From the NCBI GenBank assembly GCA_030747035.1, contig JASLLM010000015.1, forward strand, positions 1-34,865: a stretch of DNA of 34,865 nt, written 5' to 3'. Shown in pieces: positions 14,276-22,577 of the stretch. Numbering within the stretch: position 1 is the stretch's first letter; each line of letters starts with the position of its first letter. Below the pieces are notes generated by a model, which saw only the letters and a program-made list of their open reading frames with translations, did no database searches and was not told where the DNA came from. A program made the translations under genes and the position numbers. Origin of the DNA: Alphaproteobacteria bacterium (lineage in GTDB: Bacteria > Pseudomonadota > Alphaproteobacteria > GCA-2731375).

Positions 14276-16210
14276 ATGATTGCGGTTGATCACCATAGCC
14301 CGGTGCCCGGGCAGCTACATATCTTGGATTGGCCGCTGGCCCTTTTGGGCGCGACCGCCGTGCATGTCCTGTTGCTTTACGGCCTGGTCGGCTTCTTGCG
14401 AGAACCGTCACTGGACCTGCCGCCGACCATTGAGGTTGAAGTGGTGGCCCTGGCACCGGATCTTGAGCCGGAACGGCCATCCGAAAAGACACCGCCGCCG
14501 CCGCACGCCAAGGCTAAGACTTCACCCACGAAACCATTGACACCGGCGCAGACAAAAGCCGTCGCCGTCAAGAAAGAGCCGATCCCCGCCAAACCCAAGC
14601 CCGTGCCGCCCACAGCAAGTAAACCGGTGGCGAAACCGAATGACCAAACGGAAAGCGCGCCAGCTATAAAGCGCTCCGCGGCGAAAACGGCCTCCGATAC
14701 AAGGACGGAAACCAATGCGCCGGCGCCAGCCAAGCCCAAGGTGAAACCGCCGGAGCCATCGAAACCCGTGGCAAAATTGCAAGTCCGCCCGGCATCTCCT
14801 GCCAAGACGCGGGCCCGGCCAGAAACCAAATTGAAACCGCCATCGCCGTCCGAACCCGAGGTAAAGGCAAAGACAAATACAAAAGCCAAGGCGAAACCGC
14901 CGACGCCACCCAAAACAGAGGAGAAATTACAGGCCCGGGTGACGCCCAAGGCAAAACCGCCGGTGCCGTCCAAACCGAAGGCGAAGACCGAGATCAAGAC
15001 ACGGGCCATGGCGAAACCGCTGTCTCCTTCCAAGGCAAAGCCGAAACCGCTGACCCCGTCCAAGGCCAAAGCCAAACGGCTGGCCCGGCTGACGCCAAAA
15101 GGAAAATTGGCAGCAACGTCCAGGCCAGGGTCAAAAAGCAATGCTCGGCAGCAGGCAGTCCATCATGGCGTACCTTATTTGGACGATGCCGTTACGCCTG
15201 CGGCAGCGGCAGCGATCCGCGCTGTCCGGCAGGGAAGCTCCCGTATTGTCCACGAAGACCGGCGCCAGAATATCGTTCAAACCGGGCGCCGGACGGACGC
15301 CGCCAAACGCGCCGTTGCGCGCTATGAGTCCGCCGCCGACCAAGGTTACGTGATGGCGCTCTACAACCTCGCCCGTGCGCAGGCAACCGGGCATGGCACC
15401 GAGCGGAATTACAAGAAGGCCGCCGAGAACTTTCGCGCGGCATCCATGCAGGGTAACATCCCGGCAATGTTGCGCCTGGCAGAAATGCATCTGGCCGGTC
15501 TTGGCGGTCCCGAGGACCGGGTCGCCGCGCAGGCGTTGTACTATGTCGTGGCCGGAATTGAGGGTGGAAGCTCCATTGGTGTCGAGAGCGGAAGCTCCAA
15601 CGATGGTGGAGCCGCCCGGGCCAAGACGCTATTGGCAACCCATCTGGACAATGAACAACTGCAAGAGGCACGTGACATAGCGCTCCGCCTGCGCTCGGGA
15701 ATGCCGGCCATGGACCTGAATTCGCAACGAAGCAGGGAGCTGGCGTTGCTGGCGGCTGCCGCGAGCGGTGATTTGGAGATGGTTGAAAATTCGCTTAAGA
15801 CCGGCGTCGATGCCAATGCCATTGACGAATTGGGCCGCACGGCCACTGTCTCCGCCGCTTGGCGCGGCCACAAACGAGTTATCCAGGTGTTGATCGACTC
15901 GGGCGTCGAGATCGACGCCGCCGATAATCAGGGGCGAACGGCCTTAACCTGGGCCGCCATTAACGGCCATCCGGAAATCGTCGAAAAGCTGCTTGCCGAG
16001 GTGGCGACGGTCGATGTACGGGACGAGGACGGCTTGACGCCATTGATCCGCGCCGCCTGGAATGGCCATGAAGAGATCGTGGCGGCTCTAATCGCCAGTG
16101 CGGCGGACGTCAACGCCACCGACAATCAGGGCGTTAGCGCCCTGCGCCGCGCCGAAACACAGAATGAGACGCGCATCATCGAAATGCTACGCGCGGCCGG
16201 CGCCCGGTGA
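14276..16210 (+). CDS. TonB/TolA-like front end fused to Sel1-like and ankyrin repeats
   Basis: This 644-residue protein has three parts. Residues 18-40 (DWPLALLGATAVHVLLLYGL) form a single inner-membrane anchor, followed by IEVEVVALAP and a proline-rich stretch, as in TonB. Residues about 60-290 are Lys/Pro/Ala-rich with a degenerate unit of the type xKPPxPSKPxAK, able to span the periplasm. From VPYLDDAVTP the sequence parallels the preceding gene: Sel1-like repeats (ARYESAADQGYVMALYNLAR), then about four ankyrin repeats from LLAAAASGDLEMVENSLKTG to the end. There is no TonB C-terminal domain and no C-terminal helix, so it is not an ordinary TonB. An insert rich in Gly/Ser (GGSSIGVESGSSNDGG) interrupts the Sel1 part. 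It may be a periplasm-spanning adaptor; partners are unknown. Confidence 0.82.
   Translation: MIAVDHHSPVPGQLHILDWPLALLGATAVHVLLLYGLVGFLREPSLDLPPTIEVEVVALAPDLEPERPSEKTPPPPHAKAKTSPTKPLTPAQTKAVAVKKEPIPAKPKPVPPTASKPVAKPNDQTESAPAIKRSAAKTASDTRTETNAPAPAKPKVKPPEPSKPVAKLQVRPASPAKTRARPETKLKPPSPSEPEVKAKTNTKAKAKPPTPPKTEEKLQARVTPKAKPPVPSKPKAKTEIKTRAMAKPLSPSKAKPKPLTPSKAKAKRLARLTPKGKLAATSRPGSKSNARQQAVHHGVPYLDDAVTPAAAAAIRAVRQGSSRIVHEDRRQNIVQTGRRTDAAKRAVARYESAADQGYVMALYNLARAQATGHGTERNYKKAAENFRAASMQGNIPAMLRLAEMHLAGLGGPEDRVAAQALYYVVAGIEGGSSIGVESGSSNDGGAARAKTLLATHLDNEQLQEARDIALRLRSGMPAMDLNSQRSRELALLAAAASGDLEMVENSLKTGVDANAIDELGRTATVSAAWRGHKRVIQVLIDSGVEIDAADNQGRTALTWAAINGHPEIVEKLLAEVATVDVRDEDGLTPLIRAAWNGHEEIVAALIASAADVNATDNQGVSALRRAETQNETRIIEMLRAAGAR
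14738..15078 (+). repeat. Degenerate Lys/Pro-rich tandem repeat inside the TonB-like gene
   Basis: Successive units at protein level are VKPPEPSKPVAK, LKPPSPSEPEVK, AKPPTPPK, AKPPVPSKPKAK, AKPLSPSKAKPK and KPLTPSKAKAK. The matching DNA repeats the core aaaccgcc(n)(n)cc(g)tcc with drift, which suggests growth by slippage or unequal recombination. Copy number may vary between strains. Confidence 0.7.
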
Positions 16211-16255
16211 GCCGCACTGGAAAGTAAAAAGCCGCTACGGGAAAAGACCGGCCAC

Positions 16256-16750
16256 CTATTGCAGGTCAATGCGGTGGGCGTAATTTCTTCCATCGCTGAC
16301 GGTAATCTGCCTGAAGCCCAGCATTTTGGCCAAATCGAAAAAGGTGAACAAATCCTCCACCGCCATGTTTCGGAACAACGCGCTGCCTCTGGCCGAGGCG
16401 GTCAATTGTGCCATCACCGCACGGGCCCGAAACAGGGTGGCGAAGCTGTGTTCGTCCAACCCGATGATGATTAGTTTTTCGGCCTCGTCGCCCTTGGCAA
16501 ACATGGCGAATCGAGGCGGATACTGCAGCTGCCGCTGGCCAGAGGTTTGTGCCACGACAAAGCCGATCCGGGTTTCACGGTTTGCACTGCTCATGGCGGG
16601 AGAGCGCGCCTGATAGACTTCCTGACTGGTGATGGCAGGATAGTAGTAGCCGGCATGGTTTTCCGCCGCCCAGGCAACCGGCGTGGCGGTCAGCAGCGGG
16701 CACAACAGCAATCCGATCAACAGAGCGGCCGGTAACTTTCGGCGCGGCAT
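16256..16750 (-). CDS. Small exported protein of unknown function
   Basis: This 164-residue protein has a clear signal peptide: basic MPRRK, then a hydrophobic core (LPAALLIGLLLCPLLTATP) and the cleavage-like site AWA-AE at about 27-29. The mature part starts NHAGYYYPAITSQEVYQAR. It includes RIGFVVAQTSGQRQLQYPPR, AMFAKGDEAEKLIIIGLDEH and FFDLAKMLGFRQITVSDGRN. I have the impression that this is a conserved alphaproteobacterial family and cannot give it a function. No Cys suitable for a lipoprotein box is present. It faces the ankyrin gene tail to tail and is divergent from nadK. A periplasmic location is likely. Confidence 0.8.
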   Translation of the reverse strand: MPRRKLPAALLIGLLLCPLLTATPVAWAAENHAGYYYPAITSQEVYQARSPAMSSANRETRIGFVVAQTSGQRQLQYPPRFAMFAKGDEAEKLIIIGLDEHSFATLFRARAVMAQLTASARGSALFRNMAVEDLFTFFDLAKMLGFRQITVSDGRNYAHRIDLQ

Positions 16751-16897
16751 AATTTCTTCCCTATGGTATCGCGGTTATCTGTCATTATGTCGTGGCGGCC
16801 ATGATTTGGCCAACCATGTCTGACGAATACAGCGTCTGACTATATAGTGAAGCGGAAACGTGGGACGTTTGTGAATATGAAGGATGGTGGATAGCGG
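16751..16897. promoter_or_regulatory. Divergent intergenic region between the exported protein and nadK
   Basis: The gap holds a TATATAGT sequence at 16841-16848 that could be the -10 of the nadK operon; no good -35 is seen. The ribosome-binding region before nadK contains GGATGGTGGA. No operator was recognised. Confidence 0.35.
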
Positions 16898-17665
16898 ATG
16901 GCCCGCGACAAACTGACATTCATGGCGAGTGAAACGCCAGAGGCCCGCGAGGCGCTGCAACAACTGCGCCAGCGCTATGAAGATGTGGGCAGCGAAAAGG
17001 CCGACGTCATTGTCGCCCTGGGCGGTGACGGCTACATGCTGAGCGTGCTGCATGAGACGCGCCATCTATCCTTGCCGATCTATGGCATGAACCAGGGCAC
17101 GGTTGGTTTTCTGATGAACGCATTTTCACTCGATGATCTGCCAAACCGGTTGCGGTCGGCGCAAAGAGCCCTGGTACATCCCCTGGCCATGACCGCCACG
17201 GACGCGACCGGTGCGCTTCATCAGGCCATCGCCATCAATGAAGTATCGGTCTTTCGCGAGACCCGACAGGCAGCCAAGATCAGCATTACCATCGACGGCC
17301 AGGTGCGCCTTGATGAATTGGTCTGCGACGGCGTCCTCGTCGCCACGCCGGCGGGCAGTACCGCCTATAACCTGTCGGCACATGGCCCAATTCTGCCGCT
17401 GGAGGCGGATGTTCTCGCCCTAACGCCAATTTCGGCCTTCCGGCCCCGGCGATGGCGCGGTGCGCTGTTGCCTGGTTCGGCCAGGGTCCGTTTTGATGTT
17501 TTGGAACCGGACAAGCGCCCGGTTTCCGTGGTCGCCGACAATCAGGAATTCCGCACCGTCGTCCAGATCGAGGTCGCCGAGGACCAAACCACCGAACTGC
17601 ATCTGCTGTTCGATCCGGAGCATAACCTGGAAGAACGCATCCTAAACGAACAATTCATTCCATGA
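16898..17665 (+). CDS. nadK: NAD kinase
   Basis: This 255-residue enzyme phosphorylates NAD to NADP using ATP. The catalytic GGDG motif is at residues 42-45 in [12 protein letters not shown]. It is followed by [13 protein letters not shown], the [16 protein letters not shown] segment with the NE motif near 113-114, and the conserved [20 protein letters not shown] block. [12 protein letters not shown] and [10 protein letters not shown] near the end are the form seen in the short NadK of alphaproteobacteria. An ATGA overlap couples it to the M81 metallopeptidase gene, so it heads a five-gene run. That position is unusual for a housekeeping gene and may reflect supply of NADP to the pathway or simply promoter sharing. 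Confidence 0.95.
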   Translation: MARDKLTFMASETPEAREALQQLRQRYEDVGSEKADVIVALGGDGYMLSVLHETRHLSLPIYGMNQGTVGFLMNAFSLDDLPNRLRSAQRALVHPLAMTATDATGALHQAIAINEVSVFRETRQAAKISITIDGQVRLDELVCDGVLVATPAGSTAYNLSAHGPILPLEADVLALTPISAFRPRRWRGALLPGSARVRFDVLEPDKRPVSVVADNQEFRTVVQIEVAEDQTTELHLLFDPEHNLEERILNEQFIP

Positions 17666-19173
17666 CCCAACCCGCAACCCGTTTGGCAATCGGCGGATTG
17701 GTGCATGAAACCGTCACCTTCCTGCCCCAGGATACCGAACTTGAAGCGTTCGAGCACCGGGCTGTCCGCGGCGACGAGATTATCCCGGCGTTTGCCGGTT
17801 CCAACACGGTCTACGGCGGTTTCCTTAAAGTCTGCCAGGACAATGACGTCACGGTGGAGGGTCTGTTGTGCGCCGAATGCGCACCTTCCGGCCCGGTCAC
17901 CGCGAAAGCCTATGACACTCTGGCGGACGAACTTGTTTCCCGCGCCGTGTTATGGCGGGAGGAGGCGGATGGCCTGCTGCTGCATCTGCATGGCGCCATG
18001 GTCTGCCGCGGCGATCCCGATCCCGAACGCACCCTTTTGCTGCGCCTGCGCTCGGTCCTGGGTGAGGATTTTCCCATCGCCGTGGCCATGGATCTGCATG
18101 GCAACGTGGGCGTGGAAAAAGCCATGTTAGCCGATATCGTCTGTGGCTTTCGTCACAGCCCCCACACGGACATGGCGGAAACCGGAGAGCGGGCGGCCAA
18201 GCTGCTGATGGGAAAACTGTCCGGTGGGATCAAGCCGGTGAAGGCGCTGGCCCGGCCAGGTCTGGTCCTGCCATCGATCTTCACCGCGACGGAAATTTCA
18301 CCGCTGCGCGACATCATGGCCGAAATGCGGGCCGAGGCGGAACAACCGGGCATCCTGGATATCACGCTGTTTACCGGCTTTGCCTATGCGGATGTGCCGG
18401 AAATCGGCGCCACGGTCCTGGCCATTGCCGATGGTGACGAGGCCCTGGCGATCCGCACCGCCGAACGTTTAAGCGCCCGCCTGGTGGAGGCGCGGGAAGC
18501 ATTGTACCACGCTGCACCGTTGTACGATCCTTACGCCGCGCTGGACAAGGCGGCCGCCTTGCTGGCGGAGGGGGTCCGCCCCGTAGTCCTGCTGGAACAC
18601 GCCGATAGGGGCAACGATTCCACGCACCTGCTGGAAGCCATGTTGGCGCGCCGGGTGGGCCGGACAGCGGTGCCATACCTGCACGACCCCATTGCCGCGC
18701 AGGCGGCAACCTCCGCCGGGGTCGGCGGCCAACTGATGCTGACCTTGGGCGGCAAATCGTCGGAATTGGCCGGCCTGCCGCTGCTGTATACGGGCCATGT
18801 CAAGTTTGCCGCGCCTCTACGGTACAGAATTTCTGGGCCATACCGAACCGGCGAACAGCTTGATCTGGGACAAACCGCGGTGATTGACGATGGCGATATC
18901 GCGGTCATCGTAACCACACAGAACGTTACGGCAGTCGATACGGACCCGTTTTCCCAATGTGGCCTGGATATAGATGAATTCGACATCATCGCGCTGCGCT
19001 CCAAGACCCATTTCCGGGCCGCCTATGAACCGATTGCCGGCGCCATATTGATCGTGGAAACCCCCGATTGGGGGCCCGCCGACCTCGTCACCCTGCCCTA
19101 TCGCAATGCCCCGCCGGGCATCTATCCCATAACCATGGCGCCGCCAGACGATGGATTAGACGATGACATATGA
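17662..19173 (+). CDS. M81-family metallopeptidase (MlrC/microcystinase C-like)
   Basis: This 503-residue protein shows the M81 landmarks: [12 protein letters not shown] at 11-22, [28 protein letters not shown] and [17 protein letters not shown]. These His/Asp motifs supply the zinc site in MlrC. The C-terminal half fits the MlrC C-terminal domain ([40 protein letters not shown]). MlrC cleaves linear microcystin fragments in Sphingomonas, but most relatives sit in catabolic clusters with unknown amide or peptide substrates. It is coupled by ATGA to nadK and overlaps the next gene by 11 bases. It should be cytoplasmic, since no signal peptide is visible. The substrate is unknown. Confidence 0.9.
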   Translation: MTQPATRLAIGGLVHETVTFLPQDTELEAFEHRAVRGDEIIPAFAGSNTVYGGFLKVCQDNDVTVEGLLCAECAPSGPVTAKAYDTLADELVSRAVLWREEADGLLLHLHGAMVCRGDPDPERTLLLRLRSVLGEDFPIAVAMDLHGNVGVEKAMLADIVCGFRHSPHTDMAETGERAAKLLMGKLSGGIKPVKALARPGLVLPSIFTATEISPLRDIMAEMRAEAEQPGILDITLFTGFAYADVPEIGATVLAIADGDEALAIRTAERLSARLVEAREALYHAAPLYDPYAALDKAAALLAEGVRPVVLLEHADRGNDSTHLLEAMLARRVGRTAVPYLHDPIAAQAATSAGVGGQLMLTLGGKSSELAGLPLLYTGHVKFAAPLRYRISGPYRTGEQLDLGQTAVIDDGDIAVIVTTQNVTAVDTDPFSQCGLDIDEFDIIALRSKTHFRAAYEPIAGAILIVETPDWGPADLVTLPYRNAPPGIYPITMAPPDDGLDDDI

Positions 19174-20407
19174 TGCCCTGCCAAGTTGGCAAAATGTGGA
19201 TGATGACCGGCCGACCTTCGTCACCCACCTGGAATGCGGCCTGAGTGGCGAAGAGGTTCCCCCGGACCGCCTGCATGGGCTTTCAACCGTCGGAAGGCCC
19301 TTTCTGGTACGCTACGACCTGGCCGCGATGGCCCGTAGTTTGAACAAGGAAACCTTGGCGGCGCGGCCGCCGGACATGTGGCGCTACCGCGAATTCCTGC
19401 CCGTGCGGGCCAACGAAAACATCATTTCCCTGGGCGAATGCATGACGCCACTGATGCCGGCACCGGGTGTGCCTGGCAACCTGTGGATCAAGGATGAAGG
19501 CCGCCTGCCCACCGGGTCATTCAAGGCCAGGGGCCTCTGTCTTGCCGTGTCCATGGCCAAGGAACTCGGCGTTAAGCGCATGGCCATGCCCACCAACGGC
19601 AATGCCGGCGCGGCCATGGCTGCCTATTGCCGGGCCGCCGGGATCGAAGCCTTTGTCTTTTGCCCCGATGACACGCCCGAAACCAATATCCGTGAAATTG
19701 CCCTGCAGGGCGCCCGGATTTATTGCGTCAACGGCCTGATCAACGACTGCGGCAAGATCGTCGGCGACGGCAAGGAGGCGATGAACTGGTTTGACGCCTC
19801 GACCCTGAAGGAGCCCTACCGCATTGAGGGCAAGAAAACCATGGGCCTGGAGCTGGCCGAACAGTGCGGTTGGCAACTGCCCGACGCGATTTTTTACCCC
19901 ACGGGCGGTGGTACCGGTCTGATCGGCATGTGGAAAGCCTTCGATGAGTTGGAAGCCATGGGCTGGATCGGCTCTAAACGGCCAAAAATGATCGCCGTGC
20001 AGGCATCCGGCTGCGCGCCCATCGTCAAGGCCTTCGAAGACGGTGTCGAACATGCGGAGCTGTGGCCCGATGCCCATACTCAGGCCGCCGGCATCCGGGT
20101 CCCCGCGGCGGTCGGCGATTTTCTAATCCTGCGCGCAGTGCGGCAGTCGGGCGGCTTCGCCATCGCCATTGATGACGAGACGATCTTCGCCGCCCGTGAC
20201 GACATGGCCAGGAACGGCGGCATGCTGTTGTGCCCGGAGGGCGCGGCGACCTACGCCGCCTGGCAGGCAGCCGTGGCGGACGGACGGATTGGCGCCCAGG
20301 ACCGCTCCATCCTGTTCAATTGCGCCACCGGTCTGAAATATCCCATGCCCGAGGCCGGCCAGACGCTGGATCGTCATCAGACCATCGATTATGGAGCCAT
20401 GGCATGA
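19163..20407 (+). CDS. Threonine-synthase-like PLP enzyme
   Basis: This 414-residue fold-type II PLP protein has the Schiff-base Lys121 in PTGSFKARG and the substrate loop PTNGNAGAAMAAYCRAAG. The phosphate-binding loop is FYPTGGGTGLIGMWK. The N-terminus keeps the pattern LECGLSGE...LVRYDL seen in threonine synthases, but only one Cys of the usual zinc-like Cys pairs remains. Family members include threonine synthase, threonine/serine dehydratase and diaminopropionate-type lyases. Its position between an amide hydrolase and a deacylase suggests amino-acid elimination or replacement in a catabolic route rather than threonine biosynthesis. That is inference. It overlaps the M81 gene by 11 bases and the deacylase gene by ATGA. 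Confidence 0.85.
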   Translation: MTYDALPSWQNVDDDRPTFVTHLECGLSGEEVPPDRLHGLSTVGRPFLVRYDLAAMARSLNKETLAARPPDMWRYREFLPVRANENIISLGECMTPLMPAPGVPGNLWIKDEGRLPTGSFKARGLCLAVSMAKELGVKRMAMPTNGNAGAAMAAYCRAAGIEAFVFCPDDTPETNIREIALQGARIYCVNGLINDCGKIVGDGKEAMNWFDASTLKEPYRIEGKKTMGLELAEQCGWQLPDAIFYPTGGGTGLIGMWKAFDELEAMGWIGSKRPKMIAVQASGCAPIVKAFEDGVEHAELWPDAHTQAAGIRVPAAVGDFLILRAVRQSGGFAIAIDDETIFAARDDMARNGGMLLCPEGAATYAAWQAAVADGRIGAQDRSILFNCATGLKYPMPEAGQTLDRHQTIDYGAMA

Positions 20408-21366
20408 GCAAACCGGACGCGGGAGCGGCGCCGGTACTCGAACTGACGCCGATCGATATTTCCGGCTACCGCGCCGGCAATAAGGGTGTCGACTACATCC
20501 ACCGCTTTGACAGCGGCCAACCGGGGCCGAATGTCCTGATCAATGCCCTGACCCACGGCAACGAGGTTTGCGGCGCCCATGCCCTGGCCGTTCTGTTCGA
20601 GAACGATATCCGTCCCGCCCGTGGCAGCCTGACCCTCAGTTTCGCCAATGTTGATGCCTATCACTCCTTCGATGCGGAAAATCCGTCGGCCTCCCGCTTT
20701 GTTGACGAGGATTTCAACCGTCTGTGGTCCGACGAAATACTGGATGGCGAGCGACAGTCATCGGAATTGAGCCGGGCGCGGCAGATGCGCGGCGTCGTCG
20801 CCCAGGCAGATTATCTGCTTGATCTGCACTCCATGCATCTGCCCTGCGCACCCTTGATGTTGTGCGGCACGGCGGCGAAGGGACGGCGTCTGGCCTTTGC
20901 CATGGGTGTGCCCGAACATGTGGTAGCCGATCCCGGCCATGCCGCCGGGCCCCGCATGCGCGACTACGGGCCATTCGCCAGGGATGATGCCGAACAGACC
21001 GCATTGTTGATTGAATGCGGACAGCATTGGGAAGACAGCTCCCGCCAGGTCGCGATCAGGGCGGTGTTCCATTTCCTCGACAGCCTGAACCTGATTGAGC
21101 GGGAAACGGCGGCGCCTTTTCTCGCCGCCAATGCCCCATCGCAGCGCCTGATCGAGGTGGTGGGGCCGGTCACCATACAGACCGAGAACTTCCGTTTTCT
21201 GGAACAATTCACCGGCCTGGAAATCATCGCCAAAGCGGGCTCGGTCATCGGCCACGACGGCGCGCAGCCGGTTGTAACCCCACACGATGATTGCGTCTTG
21301 ATTATGCCGACCCATCGCCCCCGCCAGGGCCAGACAGCGGTGCGCCTGGGACGTTTCATTGCCTAG
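20404..21366 (+). CDS. Succinylglutamate desuccinylase/aspartoacylase-family zinc deacylase
   Basis: This 320-residue M14-like hydrolase should remove an N-acyl group from an amino acid. The first zinc motif is LTHGNEVCGAH with H51 and E54, and the third ligand is probably H142 in LLDLHSMHLP. The substrate-binding pair sits in DEDFNRLW (Asn-Arg), and the catalytic Glu is probably E204 in LLIECGQHW. The start ATG overlaps the preceding stop as ATGA, so I rejected a longer frame from 20230. Relatives include AstE, AspA and DoeB, the N-acetyl-diaminobutyrate deacetylase of ectoine breakdown. The remaining ectoine genes are not seen here, so the substrate stays open. Confidence 0.88.
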   Translation: MSKPDAGAAPVLELTPIDISGYRAGNKGVDYIHRFDSGQPGPNVLINALTHGNEVCGAHALAVLFENDIRPARGSLTLSFANVDAYHSFDAENPSASRFVDEDFNRLWSDEILDGERQSSELSRARQMRGVVAQADYLLDLHSMHLPCAPLMLCGTAAKGRRLAFAMGVPEHVVADPGHAAGPRMRDYGPFARDDAEQTALLIECGQHWEDSSRQVAIRAVFHFLDSLNLIERETAAPFLAANAPSQRLIEVVGPVTIQTENFRFLEQFTGLEIIAKAGSVIGHDGAQPVVTPHDDCVLIMPTHRPRQGQTAVRLGRFIA

Positions 21367-22438
21367 ATTTGCCCACGACACCTTCACCGGACTGGTACTG
21401 TCGCTTTGTCTTGGCGCCGTCGGCGGTGCGGTGTTCTTCTATTTCAACCTCCCCCTGGCCTGGATGCTGGGCAGCATGACCTTCACGACCATCGCGGCCC
21501 TGGGCGGCGCTCCGGTGCGCCTTTACATGCCCCTGCGCATGGCCATGGTGGCCGTTCTGGGCACCTTGCTGGGCAGTGCCTTCACGCCGCAGATCCTGGA
21601 GCAGTTGCAGCATTGGGGCGCCGGCGTGCTCACCATGATCGCCTTCGTCACGGTGATGACGGCGGTCTCGGTCACGTTTCTGATCAAGGTGGGCAAGCTG
21701 GACCGGACCACCGCCTATTTCGCCGGTACGCCCGGGGGCCTGGGCGAGATGACCATCGTCGGCGAACAGCAGGGCGGCGATACCCCCACCATCGCCCTGG
21801 TACATGCGACGCGGATTTTCGTTGTGGTGTTTATCCTGCCCCTTTATCTGCGAACGATCGAGGGCCTGGATATCCCCAACACGGCCAGGGTTCTGGGCGA
21901 CCGCCCCTCGGCCGAGGGCAGCGATTTGCTGATCCTGGGCGCCTGCGCGGTGATCGGCTATTTCGTGGGCCGTCATTTGCGCTTGCCCGGCAGTCAGATC
22001 CTCGGGCCCATGGTGATTTCCGCCATCGCCTACCTGAGCGGTATCGTCGATGGCCGCCCGCCGGCGCATTTGATTGCCGTGGCGCAGGTGGTGATCGGCT
22101 CCGCCATCGGGGCCAGGTTTGCCGGCCTGAACCTGCGCCAGACTGCCAGGCCGATCATCCTGGCCGTGTGTTCGGCCCTGGCCATGCTGGCCATGGCGGC
22201 CGTCTTCGCCACTATTGTATCGCCAATTTTGGGCCTGCCCATGCACGCCCTGCTTTTGGCCCTCTCGCCCGGCGGCCTGGCGGAAATGAGTCTGATCGCC
22301 CTGGCACTGGGCATCGATACCGCCTTTATCGCCACCATGCACCTGGTGCGCATACTATTGATTGTCACTCTGGCGCCACTATTCTTCCGCGTGACCGGTT
22401 TGGCCGCCGAAAGCCGCAAAAAACCGGGAAAAACCTAA
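21359..22438 (+). CDS. AbrB-family membrane protein (AbrB_dup transporter-like)
   Basis: This 359-residue integral membrane protein has two related halves. Each holds about five helices and the signature of the membrane AbrB duplication family: LAWMLGSMTFTTIAALGGAP with PGGLGEMTIVGEQQ in the first, and LPGSQILGPMVISAIAYLSG with SPGGLAEMSLIALALG in the second. Some members are labelled as regulators of ammonia monooxygenase, but the topology fits a transporter. The start is TTG at 21359, overlapping the stop of the deacylase by eight bases. No ATG is available before the first helix. As the last gene of the nadK-M81 run it may import the substrate of the pathway, which is inference. Confidence 0.85.
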   Translation: MPRFAHDTFTGLVLSLCLGAVGGAVFFYFNLPLAWMLGSMTFTTIAALGGAPVRLYMPLRMAMVAVLGTLLGSAFTPQILEQLQHWGAGVLTMIAFVTVMTAVSVTFLIKVGKLDRTTAYFAGTPGGLGEMTIVGEQQGGDTPTIALVHATRIFVVVFILPLYLRTIEGLDIPNTARVLGDRPSAEGSDLLILGACAVIGYFVGRHLRLPGSQILGPMVISAIAYLSGIVDGRPPAHLIAVAQVVIGSAIGARFAGLNLRQTARPIILAVCSALAMLAMAAVFATIVSPILGLPMHALLLALSPGGLAEMSLIALALGIDTAFIATMHLVRILLIVTLAPLFFRVTGLAAESRKKPGKT

Positions 22439-22577
22439 CAAAAAGCGACCAGACGAGCTATTCACCGGGCCGAGTATGGTGCTGTTTCCGATTTGTTAAT
22501 TCTTAAGGCAATATTTACCTCCGCGGCGCATTATGCCCTTGGGCTTACTGTGCTCGGATTATCTGTTCGGAACGTCA

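Noticed and set aside
14377-15141. Minus-strand frame rich in Gly/Phe/Ala opposite the Lys/Pro arm
   Set aside because: It is a shadow of the low-complexity arm; the TonB-like reading frame continues into conserved Sel1 and ankyrin repeats.
20230-20403. N-terminal extension of the AstE-like deacylase frame
   Set aside because: It overlaps the end of the PLP enzyme in another frame; the ATGA junction and family length favour the start at 20404.
21356-22342. Minus-strand open frame opposite the AbrB-type gene (328 codons)
   Set aside because: The translation is Gln/His/Gly-rich without domains, and the plus strand has clear membrane-protein motifs.
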